DNA of 64,000 bases from Notolepis coatsorum (GCA_963971535.1 OZ020589.1:48084636-48148635); one strand, 5' to 3'; counted from the stretch's first letter, positions 41,786 through 53,296 are shown. Translations and numbers: made by a program. The notes: generated by a model not told the origin, from the letters alone.

Positions 41786-41789
41786 ACCA

Positions 41790-42297
41790 TATATTGACTC
41801 GCCTTCCGACTAAGGATTTGGATGGTCGACTAGGATTGGCCAAAATTATTGGTAAAAAAAAATATATATATATATAATATTTTAAAAGAAAACGTTTTTT
41901 TTTTCTTTTCTTTTTTTTCATTTGGGCTGTGGGGGGTGCTTAATGTCTGAAGGAGTCGACTGAAGGCTTCTTGTCCTCTGCAAAAGCATGCAATTGGTCC
42001 ACTGATGGATACATCTTGATATTTGTTTAGTCTAGTGTGTTCATTAGATGGGTGAAATCCTCTTTCAGTACCTCTGTGCCTGTTTTCGTAGGCAGTTAGC
42101 CTCTGGTATGCGTTCCATTAGCGTTAGCCACGCTTCTAGGCCTCTTTTCTTTTGTAAAGAATGATACAAAAATTAAAATTAAATAAAAATGTAAATTTTT
42201 TATTTAAATTTTTTGTATTCTAATAAGATGTTGGCCAGTCGACTACGGCTCCTTTCGACCGATTAGTCGACTAATAGATTAATAGGGGTCAGCCCTA
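41790..42297. mobile_element. hAT MITE, relative of 9622-13342
   Basis: Shares AATGTCTGAAGGAGTCGACT, GCAATTGGTCCACTGATGG and the end GATTAGTCGACTAATAG...GGGGTCAGCCC with the MITE at 9.6 kb. The left end begins close to the right TIR of the Academ-like element. No clear target duplication. Confidence 0.75.
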
Positions 42298-43075
42298 CAG
42301 AGCACTGCTCGATCTAGCTAGCTAACGTTCTACCAAGATGCAAATCGAATTTGCCTGGTGCCATTACCTTTCCTTTATTCTACTGTATTTCAATAATATT
42401 ATCTAATATGGTATTGTTTTCATATAATATGTTAGATCAGATGTAATGCATTGCATTACAAATATATTGCCTTCATGTATGTATTATGAATAATAATTCT
42501 TTTTTATTCATGCTCTGTCATTTATCAATTATGGTGAAGTGAGTGACGTCCAGCAGGATCTACCAGAAGTCTACCACAGTCAACACCTCAGAAGAGAGTA
42601 CTGCAGCCACCCGCAGAAACCCTGGCACCCAGCTGGACACCCAAAGTGCCTTCCACACTTTTTCAACTCATACGTGGGGAATAATTGTGTTGTATTGTTG
42701 TTGCACCACTTATTATAAAATAAATGACAGCATTTATCAGAGTTCTCTTATTTATGCTAATCTGCCATGTGTAGGCCTAATCATTTGAGTTGTACAGTGA
42801 AATGTATAATCACAGATAATGACTACACAGCGTATGGTCATAAAACAAATTGAACATTTATATAAATAATCTAGAAGGTATTGTACTAAACTGCCATGTG
42901 TATTACAAGTTCTGTGGTCACATGTAACGTTCTGTGAAGTACAAAGAGGTAAGAACACAACAAAACATGTATTTGTGTGATTAGGTCTCTCTAGGCCAGG
43001 ATGTGTTACACAAGCTTAGTATGTATCCACAAAGTGTGTGACCAAGACTAATGGTAAGTATCAACAAATAAGATA
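42298..43075. other. Unassigned intron sequence
   Basis: 42536-42690 is locally GC-richer and open (REYCSHPQKPWHPAGHPKCL) before an AT-rich tail with AAATAAATGACAGC. It may be the 3' end of an unknown element. Nothing else recognised. Confidence 0.4.
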
Positions 43076-43197
43076 AGACTTCCGGTTCCGTTCCACAGTG
43101 CATGGCTGGCTGATTTTACGGAGCTCGGCAACCAAACCACATTAACCCTGATTACGTTTTATTTTTTATACCATTTGATTTTCTTGAAGTTAGAATT

Positions 43198-43965
43198 ATG
43201 TCTAAACAGACGTAGAGCAAGTTGGGAACCCTGAATGACGTGGATAAGGAACTCATCAGGTCGATATTCCGTGAGGAAACAGACGCTATCTTGGCTAAGC
43301 TAGCTGGGGTAGATGCACTACAGGAGACGGTGACTGCCATAGATGCACGATTAGCCATGGCGGAGGGAGGTATGTCCCCGGTCGTGGAGGTAGCCGAGAC
43401 CAACGTTGCGGGAATATTATACTTGGAGGACAAACTACGTGATTGTGAGATGAAGTCGGCGGACCTGGAGGGCCGTGGTAGAAGATGTAATGTTAGAATA
43501 TACGGGTTGCCGGATGAAACGGAGGAGGACGAACCGATAAAATACCTCGAGGAGATGAGACCAAAATGGTTCCCGAAACTGTCTCGCCCCGAGATCGAAA
43601 GAGCGCATAGGATCTTCAGACCCGCTACCCAGTTGAAGGGCGAACGTGCAAACCCTCGCACATTCATATTCTGCTGCCTGAGATTCCAGACGAGACAGCA
43701 TATATTGAGAGAGGCCAGACTGAAACCTCCGGTGGTGAACGGCCGTAACTTGAGATTCGCCGCTGACTTTAGCGACTACACAGCTAAACGTCGTATTCGC
43801 CGGCGCCATGGATCTAGCATAAGAGAGGGCGGTGGAGGTGTATCTGCTATTCCCAGCAACGCTGAAGGTGAAGACGGGACGGGGAGAGGTATCGTGCAAC
43901 CGACTATTCAAGTCACCATCCGAGGCGGAGGACTTCATTCGAAAAAGCAACACAGTGGTGCGGCT
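43198..43965 (+). pseudogene. Tx1 ORF1 remnant (copy 3)
   Basis: ATG at 43198 followed by an in-frame TAG at codon 6 (43213). Then TLNDVDKELIRSIFREETDA, the RRM start CNVRIYGLPDETEEDEP and NPRTFIFCCLRFQTRQHILR. The frame shifts near 43800, after which EVYLLFPATLKVKTGR and FKSPSEAEDFIRK continue in another frame until the SINE. It is only loosely similar to ORF1 of copy 2, which fits the fast evolution of these proteins. Confidence 0.82.
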
Positions 43966-43967
43966 AC

Positions 43968-44424
43968 GTGGTGCAGTGGGCAAGGTGCTCACCACAAATA
44001 CTGGAGACGCTGGGTTCGCCTGTTCGAGCCCAGCGCTCCACATTGCTTTCAGTTTAGCTGGTCGTCCGTACTAATACACATTGGCAGTATTAAGGGGTGG
44101 GAAACTGATGGGTGGGGATCGGGCGTTGTGGACAGCGACTCCTACAGGTCGGTTGGTGCGCCTGCGCAGTAGAATCAGGAAGCGATGCGGGCGGCGCCCC
44201 TCCAAAGCGCAGACCCCTGACGCTGAAAGATCGCGCTGCGCAGGTGAAAAAATTTGACTGCTGTTACCTCGAGTATCGGAGGGGACTTGTGCTATGTATG
44301 ACTTAGTCCACATTGCAGCCGGCTTGTGGGAGGCAAGAAACAGCGATCGAGACAGGGGAGGGTTGAATTGGATGATACGAAATTGGGATGGGAGAAAAAT
44401 AGAAAATGGGAGAAAAAGTGGATA
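43968..44424 (+). mobile_element. tRNA-derived SINE, subfamily A, in Tx1 copy 3
   Basis: Head GCGGCTACGTGGTGCAGTGG, B-box-like TTCGAGCCCAGC, tail GGGAGAAAAAGTGGATACAC. It interrupts the end of ORF1. No clear target duplication. The body has diverged (GATGCGGGCGGCGCCCCTCC). Confidence 0.85.
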
Positions 44425-44877
44425 CACCGAGCGACGGGCAATGAGGGGCTGGAGCGGGTACCTGAGGCTGGCTTCACGCGTGGCCTGCTAACATGCTGGC
44501 TATCCAAGCTAGCGGCCCTGTAGGAGTGGAGCTGGTTCCACACGTGGGTGGCTAGCATACAAGCTAACCAAGCTAACGACTCCACTGCACGTGAGCTATT
44601 AGCACACCGGCTAGCCATTCTTTATCTCTTGCCTTTTTTATCATCCAACACTCGAACTATCCATTGAACGGCGCAAGGTTTGTTACGTATGTTTATTGTC
44701 TTTATTCGGTTCTAACCAAGCGGGATGAAGATCACAATTTTCACTCAAACAGACTGAATGTGCTTATGATCTGTCCGACCGAGGGGGTTGATCCCCTTTG
44801 CAACGAACTGTATGCGGGTGGCAGGTCGAGGCTATCCTACCGCTGCGGACAATGTTGTGCATTTAACTCTCTTTCTT

Positions 44878-46843
44878 ATGCCCGCCGTTCCCCACCCAGT
44901 CCATGGCTGACGGATGCAGTGAGAGAACAAAGACAGGTCCTGAGAGCGGCTGAGAGGAAGTATAGAAAATCACGCCTCACTGCTGACATCGACACATATC
45001 ACAACCTCTTGTTAACATTCTCCAAAACCATTACTAATGCCAAAGCTTCTTTCTTTCACCATAGGATCGAGGCCTCTGCCAAGAATCTTCGCAAACTGCA
45101 TGCTACCATGTCCTCCCTCCTCACTCCCCCCCCCCCACCCCCTCCTCCCTCATCTTTTTCTGCCGAAGACTTTGCGATCTTCTTTGAGGAAAAAGTGGAG
45201 AACATCCGCAGCTCCTTCTCCCAACCCCCACCCATTCCAAACGCTGAATCGAGAACCTCATCCTTCACTCTGTCATCTTTCTCTCCCATTACAGAAGCCG
45301 AGACCCTGACACTGGTAACGTTGAACCGTCCGACTACATGCCAGCTGGACCAGCTACCCTCCCCACTCCTCCAGACCATAGCACCGGACATCCTCCCATT
45401 CCTAACTGCAACCATCAACTCCTCACTCAACTCGGGGGTGGTCCCCACCTCCCTAAAACAAGCCAGAGTCACGCCCCTCATAAAAAACCAACCCTGAACC
45501 CCACCGTCATGGCCAACTATCGTCCTGTCTCTCTTCTCTCCTTTCTTTCTAAAACACTTGAACGTGCTGTATCCAACCAACTTACTGCTTATCTCTTACA
45601 GAATGACCTCCTAGACCCCAATCAGTCTGGCTTCCGGACTGGCCACTTCACAGAAACGGCCCTCATTGCGGTCACAGAGGCACTTCACTTAGCAAAAGCG
45701 AAAGGCCTCTCCTCTGTCCTGATTCTCCTAGATCTATCTGCAGCCTTCGACACAGTCAACCATCAGATCCTCCTCGCGGCCCTCGCAGGAATGGGAGTGG
45801 CTGGATCTGCGCTGACATGGCTGACATCATACCTCAACGACCGCTCCTACCAAGTGTCATGGAGAGGGACTCTGTCGGCCACCCGCCCCCTCCGGACGGG
45901 TGTCCCCCAGGGCTCGGTCCTAGGACCCCTTCTCTTCTCCCTCTACACTAAACCACTGGGTAACATTATCACGTCTCATGGCTTCTCATATCATTGTTAT
46001 GCCGATGATACTCAACTCTTCCTCTCCTTCCCTCCCTCAGATATCCACGTCTCTGAGCGGATCTCGGCCCGTCTGTCCGACATCTCCGCCTGGATGACGA
46101 CCAACCACCTCAAACTGAACCTAAGCAAAACAGAATTGCTCCACCTGCCGGCCAAATCCTCCCCCCTGACCGACCTCTCCATCACAGTCGAGAATGCAGC
46201 TGTGACCGCGTCCCCGACCGCCAAGAACCTTGGTGTTGTCCTCGACGACCAGTTGAACTTCTCTGCTCACATCGCAGCGACAACCAGAACCTGCAGATTC
46301 CTCCTGAGCAACGTCAGAAGGATACGCCCCTTCCTGACAAAAGAAGCCACCCAACTCCTCGTCCAATCAACAGTCATCTCCCGCCTCGACTACTGCAACG
46401 CACTGCTAGCTGGCCTCCCGGCCACTGCCACCAAGCCTCTTCAACTCATTCAAAACGCAGCGGCCCGCCTGATATCAAACCTACCGAAGTCGGCCCATGT
46501 CACCCCACTTCTTAGGGACCTGCACTGGCTCCCCATTGCTGCACGTATCCGCTTCAAGGCCCTCGACCTAGCATACCGTGCAGCAAAGGGAACCGCTCCC
46601 GCCTACCTCCGGTCAATGGTCTCTAACTACACACCCTCAAGACCCCTACGCTCTGCATCTTCTGGCCGCCTCAGACCTACTCCTATCCAAGCTCCCGGAG
46701 GGTCATCAAAGAGAAGCCGCCTATTCTCAGTCCTTGCCCCACAATGGTGGAATGAACTACCCATCCCAGTTAGGACAGCCGAATCCCGTCCAATCTTTCG
46801 CCGTCGACTAAAGACTCACTTCTTCAACCACTATCTGAAATGA
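44878..46843 (+). pseudogene. L2 ORF2 remnant (copy 3)
   Basis: A frame from ARRSPPSPWLTDAVREQRQV to about 45480 (ARVTPLIKN). One base is missing in an A run there (CATAAAAAACCAACC), which moves the rest into another frame. That second frame stays open to 46843 and carries LLDLSAAFDTVNHQ, QGSVLGPLLFSLYTKPLG, YHCYADDTQLF and the final RRRLKTHFFNHYLK. Apart from that single shift the RT is intact. Confidence 0.88.
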
Positions 46844-47062
46844 TTTAAAAAAATAAAAATAAAAAAAATCTAACCCTGACTAACCTTACTGTCATGCACT
46901 TGTCCTAATAAACTAACCTACACTGTAACACGCAACACTTGATGAACATTGTTACTCAGCTGATAGAGTTGTACCCTTCTTGCTGTCTTGTCGTACAGAA
47001 CTTGTAAGTCGCTTTGGATAAAAGCGTCAGCTAAATGACTAAATGTAAATGTAAATGTTATC
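44878..47062 (+). mobile_element. L2-clade LINE (copy 3), 5'-truncated
   Basis: Starts at CCCGCCGTTCCCCACCCAGT and ends in the UnaL2-type tail GTCGCTTTGGATAAAAGCGT followed by AAATGTAAATG. Inserted in the ORF1-ORF2 spacer of Tx1 copy 3, hence younger than that copy. Confidence 0.92.
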
Positions 47063-47481
47063 ACAGCAGAATACAAGACCGTCACCGACGCTGCACTACC
47101 TCAACGTTGGCAGCACGGTAATGATCTGGGTTTGTTTCCACAATGGTATTATTTCGACATGTGTTAAGAGTACCTCACTCGTTACAATATACAATTCTGG
47201 TTAGGATGGTAAAGTTACGTAATGTGGTTCTGGTTGCTGTGACCCGGTCACAGTGCCAAGTGATGTTTGATCGACATCGGACAAGATATTTGAGGGGGGG
47301 GGGGGGGGGGGGTGGGGGAGGGGAGGGGGACACACAGGGATTTTTGTTTTTTATTTGTTTTGGCTCGTTCTACTGTATGTCTGCTCTCGCCCAATAGGAC
47401 CTTAGCGTGGAGATGTGTATATGTTGTGGTGCTCTGCTTCGGGGGAATCACGTTCAGTCATACTGCAACCTGGTTGGACTA

Positions 47482-47820
47482 TGGCTAATTTTAACATCTT
47501 GATCTGGAATTCAGGGGGGCTTAATATTCAACATAAACGCACAAGTGTGCTAACGTGGTTGAAAAGACAGGAGGTTGATGTGGCTTTGCTGAGTGAAACG
47601 CATCTTTTGAAGGCTGACAGTGCTAAACTTGCAAACAAATATTATTATCATAATATAAGCTCCTCCTCTTTTAGCACTAAATCCCGGGGAGTAGCCATAG
47701 TGGCTAAGCGGAAGTTGAATATTAAACTATTAGATGTGTGGTCTGATGCGGAAGGACGAATCACTATAGCGAAGATGGAATACACTAACAGGAAAATTGC
47801 TCTTATAGCTGCATATGCCC
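47482..47820 (+). pseudogene. Tx1 ORF2 N-terminal part (copy 3)
   Basis: ATG at 47482 begins MANFNILIWNSGGLNIQHKR, followed by LLSETHLLKADSAKLANKYY and LDVWSDAEGRITIAKMEYT, the first half of the endonuclease. It is broken after IALIAAYAP by the insertion at 47821. Confidence 0.9.
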
Positions 47821-48130
47821 CTCAAGTTCAAGTTCAAGTTCTTTAATAGTTGTCATACAGAAGTACAGAATACTTTCATACAAAATGCTTCTTACTGTTA
47901 CGCTCCAGAGACTGTGCTAGACAAGATAGTATCAAATAACATAATAACATAATATAGCATGAATTTAGAAGAAGAAAATGAGGTCACAGTGTTCGGTATA
48001 GACATATGTACAATGTTCTGAGTTACCATATAATATACAATACGCAATACTATGCAGTGTACTAATGTACAGTACTATCTAGTGCAAAGCAGAAATGGGA
48101 TGAGGTACAATTTTAGGTACAATTTTAGGT
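47821..48130. mobile_element. Short insertion in the endonuclease region
   Basis: About 310 bp beginning TCAAGTTCAAGTTCAAGTTC and TTTAATAGTTGTCATAC, a pattern like the reversed 3' end of a fish non-LTR element with a short-repeat tail. It ends near the direct repeats ATTTTAGGTACA. No coding content and no target duplication could be defined. Confidence 0.55.
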
Positions 48131-50055
48131 ACAATAATGTGTATGACGCGCAATTTTATACTGCACTCACTACGGAGATGCTGAAACTACCTGAGTACTC
48201 ATTCATAGTGGGTGCTGGTTTCAATGCCATGTGGGATCCATCGATTGATAAATCCGGAGATGCTGTAACCCACGATCAAAAGCAAGCTGCCGCGGCCCTA
48301 CGTGGCTGGTCTAAAGACACAGGGGTTATTGATATGTGGCGTTTACTAAACCCAACCTCGCGAGACTACTCTTTTTTCTCTGCGAGACATAAAACTTTCT
48401 CCAGAATTGATTATGTTTTCTCCTCCCCTAGGCTATTCGATAGCTTTGACGTTGACTTGAAGCCCATTGCACTGTCAGACCACAAATACATCCTCCTTAA
48501 GGGTTCACTCAGCAAAATGACATCTTGCGCCCCTAGATGGCGCTTTAACTCAACGCTGCTGAAGAACGAGGAATTTAACTTACAATTTAAGGAGAAGCTC
48601 ATTGAATTCTTGCAGTTTAATGCTGGATCGGTACAGGACCCCAGAACTTTGTGGAATGCGGTTAAGGGGTTTATTAGGAGTAATACCACTCTATTCGCTT
48701 CCAATCTCCGCAAGGGACGTCTCTCCAAGTTAGTAGAATTGGAAGAGCTGCATAAAACAATGATGTCCTCTATGCAGCAAAGATACTCTAGCCGACTGGA
48801 ACTCCAAATTAAAATGGTGAAAAAGGAGATTAACTCCATTTTAAGACAACAATCTGAATTTCAAATGCACAGAACAAGACAACACTACTACTTTCATGGC
48901 TCTAGACCCAGTCACCTGCTGGCTATGAAAATACGGGCCAGCGATCAATTTGCAGATATCCCTGCCATTAAGAACCAACAGGGCGAGATAATCACCAACC
49001 CCAACAAAATCAACGATACATTTCGCTCGTTTTATTCCAACCTGTACGAGTCGGAAGTGGTCTTTGATCACGCCAAGCTGGAGGACTATCTTAGTCAAAT
49101 TAACCCAGAAAGCACGCACTAACCGCCATAAATGGCACACGCATTCCCCACTATTCAATAACAATTTGCTCCTTATTGGACAACAACCCATTAGATATCC
49201 TAGATGGGAAGGGAAAGGCATACATTGGGGGATATTTTCAATGACTCAGGTATCCGGTCTTTTCAGGACCTATCCAACGGATTTGATCTCCCCAGAAGCT
49301 CCTTTTTCTTTTATTTACAAATGAGGGCAGCTCTGAAGGCTCATGGAGTCCCATGGGACGCTCCACTAGAGCGACACCGGTTTCACAAATTATTTTATGA
49401 CAGGGAGACATCGAGAGGCTTCGTCTCTGACTTTTATCGGCACTTACTTACGTCCTCATATAAAGACCTACCCTTAGATACGATTTGGAGAAAGGATATC
49501 CCTGAGTTGGATATAGATTTTGATTGGGATGCAGTCTGGGAAAATATTAGACTATCATCACGCAACCCAGATCACCAGCAGATTCATCTAAATTTTGTTC
49601 ATAGGACTTATTTCACCCCCAGGCGATTGAACCTAATGGGTCTCAGGCCTGACTCTCGATGTACCTTGTGTCCAGACGGTGCCATTGGAACATATATGCA
49701 CATGTAATGGGAGTGCCCTCCTGTTGAGATCTTCTGGGAAAGTGTTCCCACTCAGTTATCAGAGATTTTCGCTTTAACCATACCGGCCTTGCCTTCTGTT
49801 TTATTGGTAAATGATGTTTCTCAATTGCCGACCTCTGTACATGTAAAGAGACTCATTTTGGCTGGTCTGACGGCTGCCAAAAAGCTGATTGCCTCACGCT
49901 GGATACAACCAGATAAGCTATGTCCGAAGGTATGGATTCTCACCTATCTTCATGTTATTTATCTGGAGATTTCCACTGCACGTGTCATCGGTGTTAATGA
50001 AGCCAATATAGCGGTCTGGTTGGCTGTGGTGGAAAAACTAAAAGAACGCATTTGA
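48131..50055 (+). pseudogene. Tx1 ORF2, endonuclease end joined to C-terminal domain, RT deleted
   Basis: 48140-49122 continues the endonuclease (VDLKPIALSDHKYILLKGSL) and linker (QHYYFHGSRPSHLLAMKIRA, NDTFRSFYSNLYESE). Immediately after (about 49110-49150) the text jumps to the C-terminal domain (HTHSPLFNNNLLLIGQQPI). It goes on through SSRNPDHQQIHLNFVHRTYF and CTLCPDGAIGTYMHM to VIYLEISTAR. Compared with copy 2, about residues 430-945 are absent, that is the whole RT including YADD. Frameshifts near 49220 and a stop at 49705 follow. Confidence 0.9.
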
Positions 50056-50621
50056 CTCTGGAAGTTGAGTACTGAATGGGGTATTATGTGGATGTCTCAC
50101 GTTGGGGTCCTGGGGCGAGAGGGGGGGGGGGGGGGGTGGGGGGAGAGAACGAGCGAATATTCATGTATGTTGGTGGTAATGGTGTTTTTTGTTTTATTTA
50201 TTATTTTTCATTCAATGCTGATCCTATGTATATTTTCTGACCCCCTTCTGATCTGGGTTTGGTGATCGTGGGCTCTGGTTGGGGGGGGCCGCGGTTCGGG
50301 GTCTCTGCGGGTCGAGGCACTAAAGAGGCGTGGTGCTTTGGCTCGCGGGGGGGCCGGGCTGTGGGTCCTCCGGGATTGTGGCTCGCGGTTGCCGGGCCTG
50401 GAGGTGGAGGGGGCTCTGTAAGCACTTTTTATAGTATATATTTTATTTTATTATACTTTTACTTTGTGACAACTTTATTGTCTAATCATTGTTGTGTTAG
50501 TTTATGTTCTTGGATGTCTTTTATGTATTATTGTTATTATTGTGTTGTGAGTTGTGTTGTTTCGTGTTTGAAAATTGAAAATAAAAAAAGATTTGGTAAA
50601 AAAATAAAAAATAAATAAGAT

Positions 50622-50661
50622 AAGATATTCCTTTATTGATCCCCTTGGGGAAATGCAGGCA
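50622..50661 (-). mobile_element. Short LINE 3'-end fragment
   Basis: AAGATAAGATATTCCTTTAT and TGATCCCCTTGGGGAAATGC form the common fish retroposon tail (TTTATTGATCCC...GGGGAAAT). Only the tail is present. Confidence 0.6.
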
Positions 50662-50681
50662 TCATAGCAGCATGGGGGGAG

Positions 50682-51320
50682 GGGCTAATGTAATGCCAGT
50701 CAGCAAGCGAAATTAGCATTGAATCAAAAGCCTAGGGATGCAGGGACCGCTGTCCAGCAAAGTTATGTCCTATTCATCAATCTCACAATATTCGCTAACG
50801 TTAGACAGATGGAATACAGCCTTCCATCTAAAAACATAAATGAAAACTTACCACAGTCATGGTATCCATAATAACTTCAATCGGTTCGGATCCTTTGAAT
50901 GAAATGAACATGTAAACACTGGCCTTGACGTTAGAAAGTAGCACTGCGTTGCGTGAAATCACTGAGCCCAGAGAGGAGTGGTTAGGCAAAAAATTGTTCC
51001 GAGTATATCTGCTTAGAAAATGTAAATGTCTAATTCAATTATTTTGTATTTCTCCATGTGTAAATACACAGGTCACAACATGTTTACAGGAACGTTTTGG
51101 AGTTGTATTTGGAGTGTATTTCGTGACTGTTGGGAAGTAGGCTGGGAACTAGGCTGCTGGAGGAACCTACTTCCAGTGACTGACGCTAAGCTAGGCTAAC
51201 GGTGCGGGCGTTCCCTAAGCCTAATGCATGCACAGAGATGAAAAAGGTATGTATCTTCTTGTCTAACTCCAGGGAAGATGGCAAATAAGCTAATTTCCCA
51301 AAATGTTGGCGTTTTCCTTT
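50682..51320 (-). repeat. Right arm of the inverted duplicate (uninterrupted)
   Basis: 639 bp, the reverse complement of 34215-34688 joined to 37106-37298. It carries one intact CTTACCACAGTCATGG, the unoccupied version of the hAT target in the other arm. Confidence 0.92.
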
Positions 51321-53244
51321 AACATGATGCCCTAAAAAACATTTCAAACAAAGTAAGCGTTTTGCTGACAGTTTTTATACAACCCAAATTCAATGGCGGT
51401 CAATAAGAACAGTGTCTGTATTTCCTCCAAAAATAGGCGCGGCCGCGAAGAAAGTACCTAGATGTGCCGGTCTGATGCAGGCTATGGCCTATTGTGTGTG
51501 CGTGTATGTGCATTTTGTCATTTTGTGGTTGAGAAAGGTCTTTGTGACCGAAATGTCAATCCATGTAAAGGAGATGTTGTGTGTGCAAGAATGATCTGAT
51601 CTGAGAAGCCATAGAGCTGGCAAATAGTGTGTTTAGTATCACTTTTCTGTCTCATAAAATTCCCTAGGATCAATAAATGAGAATCAGAATGAGATGTTTG
51701 AGACTTTGGAAGCTCAATTGAGATTGATGCTGATCTAAATGTGCAGCAAGCGTAATTTGTCAAGTTGAAATATGTTTTATTTCAGACACAAGACAAGAAA
51801 AAATGAAAAAAGAAGAAAGAGAGACAAGAGGCTTACAAAGTAATCACATCTAATATTAAGGTTGGCGTTTTGGTCTGCAGACCTTTTTCAAGACAATACA
51901 GAGGTACGATAACAGCAGTATTTGTGACAGCTTAAATACAGGCAGTAGGCTATATTGCATCACAATTGACCTATCTCAAACCCAACTCCCTCATTCAGTT
52001 CAAACAGTTATGATTGGAGGATCAAGAAAAGAGGGGAAGGTTTGAGATAGGTAAATTATAATTTCTTCACACACGTTTCCTCTAGTGCGATTATCAGGCC
52101 AACCTTTTTAAAAGAGCGCATCTCCTGACCCATTTGTTGCACAGCCACATCATTTGCTGTGAACATGCATGACCTCTAGAGGAAGACACGTGTTGATTTT
52201 GGTGACCCCATGACCTTTCCTCTAGCCACCATCAAGCCAAATTTAGAACAAGATATCTCCAAAGGTAATGGCCAGATTGATCATTCCTCTAGCGCCACCA
52301 TGTGGGAACACCACCTCTGTGTAGCCTATTGTGAACCTACCATATTTGATTTAGCATGCCTTTCTTTCTATCTAAAAACTACTTCTCACACTCCACTTGA
52401 GTTGAGACCCCTTGAATTGGTACGTACCCTTAATTAATATCCCTCATTCCTTCCAACCCACATCCCTCGCCTTTATCAAGCCCCTTCCCTCCCTCCCTCC
52501 CTCCCACTCTCGCCCCTTCCCTCACTCCGTTTTCATGTGACTGTCAGCTGCTTCTGTTCACGTTGGTCTCAGATGATCATGTAGCTGAAGCATTTCTGAC
52601 ATCAATGTGTGAGATGGAGGGAGTGGAGCAGAGATACATCATATTTTGCTCATCTCTTTCATCACCATGTTGGCTTGGATCCCAAATACATCTGTGGCCA
52701 AATTATCAACTACACAATGTTATGCTACGTGTTGCTTTCTATAACTGATTAATGATTTAATTTGAGGGAAATTCAGCTGCTTAACGATTTTGTCCAGGGG
52801 GAAAAGTTGTAATATGACTAATATTACGAGTAAGAATTAGGCTACGTATTTAGGTCCGCAGTTTATGTACAAAGCCGATTATAGGGAAGTGTGAAGACAC
52901 TTCACTGGTCCTGAAAACATTGGTGACTAGTCTAGAGAGCTGTCATTTAACCCACCATAACGAATCAAATGGAAGATTAGGCATTTTAGACCCACCTCTA
53001 ACCGGCTCAAAACTCGCCTTTTAATACAAATGTGAAAGTTGCTGTTTATAATTAGTAGACCAACTCTAACTCTTTTAATAGTCATAAAAACAATCGAATA
53101 AGGTTATTAGCTGCTATAGCATATATATGGTTTGAATACAAATATTGACATGTACATAACTTCAGTCAACATCTTGTAGGCAAATTTTTTATCTAAGTTA
53201 TGAGCGACGGTTCTCAACTCTACCTTGAAAACAATGCAACTTAC
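51321..53244 (-). other. Proximal part of tom1 intron 1
   Basis: No transposon protein or exon was seen. ACCTATCTCAAACC (51969-51982) and GGTTTGAGATAGGT (52039-52052) form a perfect 14-bp inverted repeat with a 56-bp loop. The donor GTAAGT sits at 53244. Confidence 0.6.
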
Positions 53245-53296
53245 CAATTCTCTGTCCAACAGGCGTTGAAAAGGGGTTCCCTATCAGGAACTCCAT
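53245..53296 (-). CDS. tom1: tom1 exon 1 (coding part): start of an endosomal VHS-GAT adaptor
   Basis: Encodes MEFLIGNPFSTPVGQRI plus the first base of a Glu codon, then the donor GTAAGT. TOM1-family proteins start with almost exactly these residues (M-E/D-F-L-x-G-N-P-F-S-x-P-V-G-Q), so the start codon is secure. The full proteins have an N-terminal VHS domain, a GAT domain binding ubiquitin and Tollip, and a clathrin-binding tail, and act at early endosomes in sorting of ubiquitylated cargo. Exons 1-4 here supply 366 nt, exactly 122 codons. MEFL alone would suit TOM1L2, but exon 4 favours TOM1; tom1l2 remains the alternative. The rest lies left of the window. Confidence 0.92.

Larger units (their letters stand above)
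43080..50617 (+). mobile_element. L1-Tx1 LINE (copy 3), defective, with nested SINE and L2
   Basis: Same family as copy 2, on the plus strand. It has a 5' UTR near 43080-43197, a degraded ORF1, SINE A (43968-44424), remaining spacer, L2 (44878-47062), and ORF2 from 47482 with an insertion at 47821-48130 and a deletion of the RT core near 49110. The 3' UTR has G-rich tracts and an A-rich tail at about 50578-50617. It lies in tom1 intron 1, opposite in direction to the gene. Confidence 0.92.
32471..53244 (-). other. tom1 intron 1 (20.8 kb, transposon-filled)
   Basis: Runs from the donor GTAAGT at 53244 to the acceptor TTGACAG at 32471. It contains, right to left, an inverted duplicate unit, a long Tx1 LINE with an L2 and SINE, a hAT MITE, an Academ-like transposon with a solo LTR, a hAT with a SINE, and another SINE. 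The stretch at 32570-33545 shows no recognisable feature apart from the C tract at 32552-32569. Confidence 0.85.

Noticed and set aside
37611-42305. CAGAGCAC at 37611-37618 and 42298-42305 as a duplication joining the Academ-like element and the adjacent MITE into one insertion
   Set aside because: The 8-mer match is suggestive, but no hAT terminus follows the left copy, so a chance match is more likely.
42536-42690. Possible host exon (REYCSHPQKPWHPAGHPKCL)
   Set aside because: No splice sites in a consistent frame, no recognised family, and an AT-rich tail with AATAAA-like sequence behind it; left unassigned.
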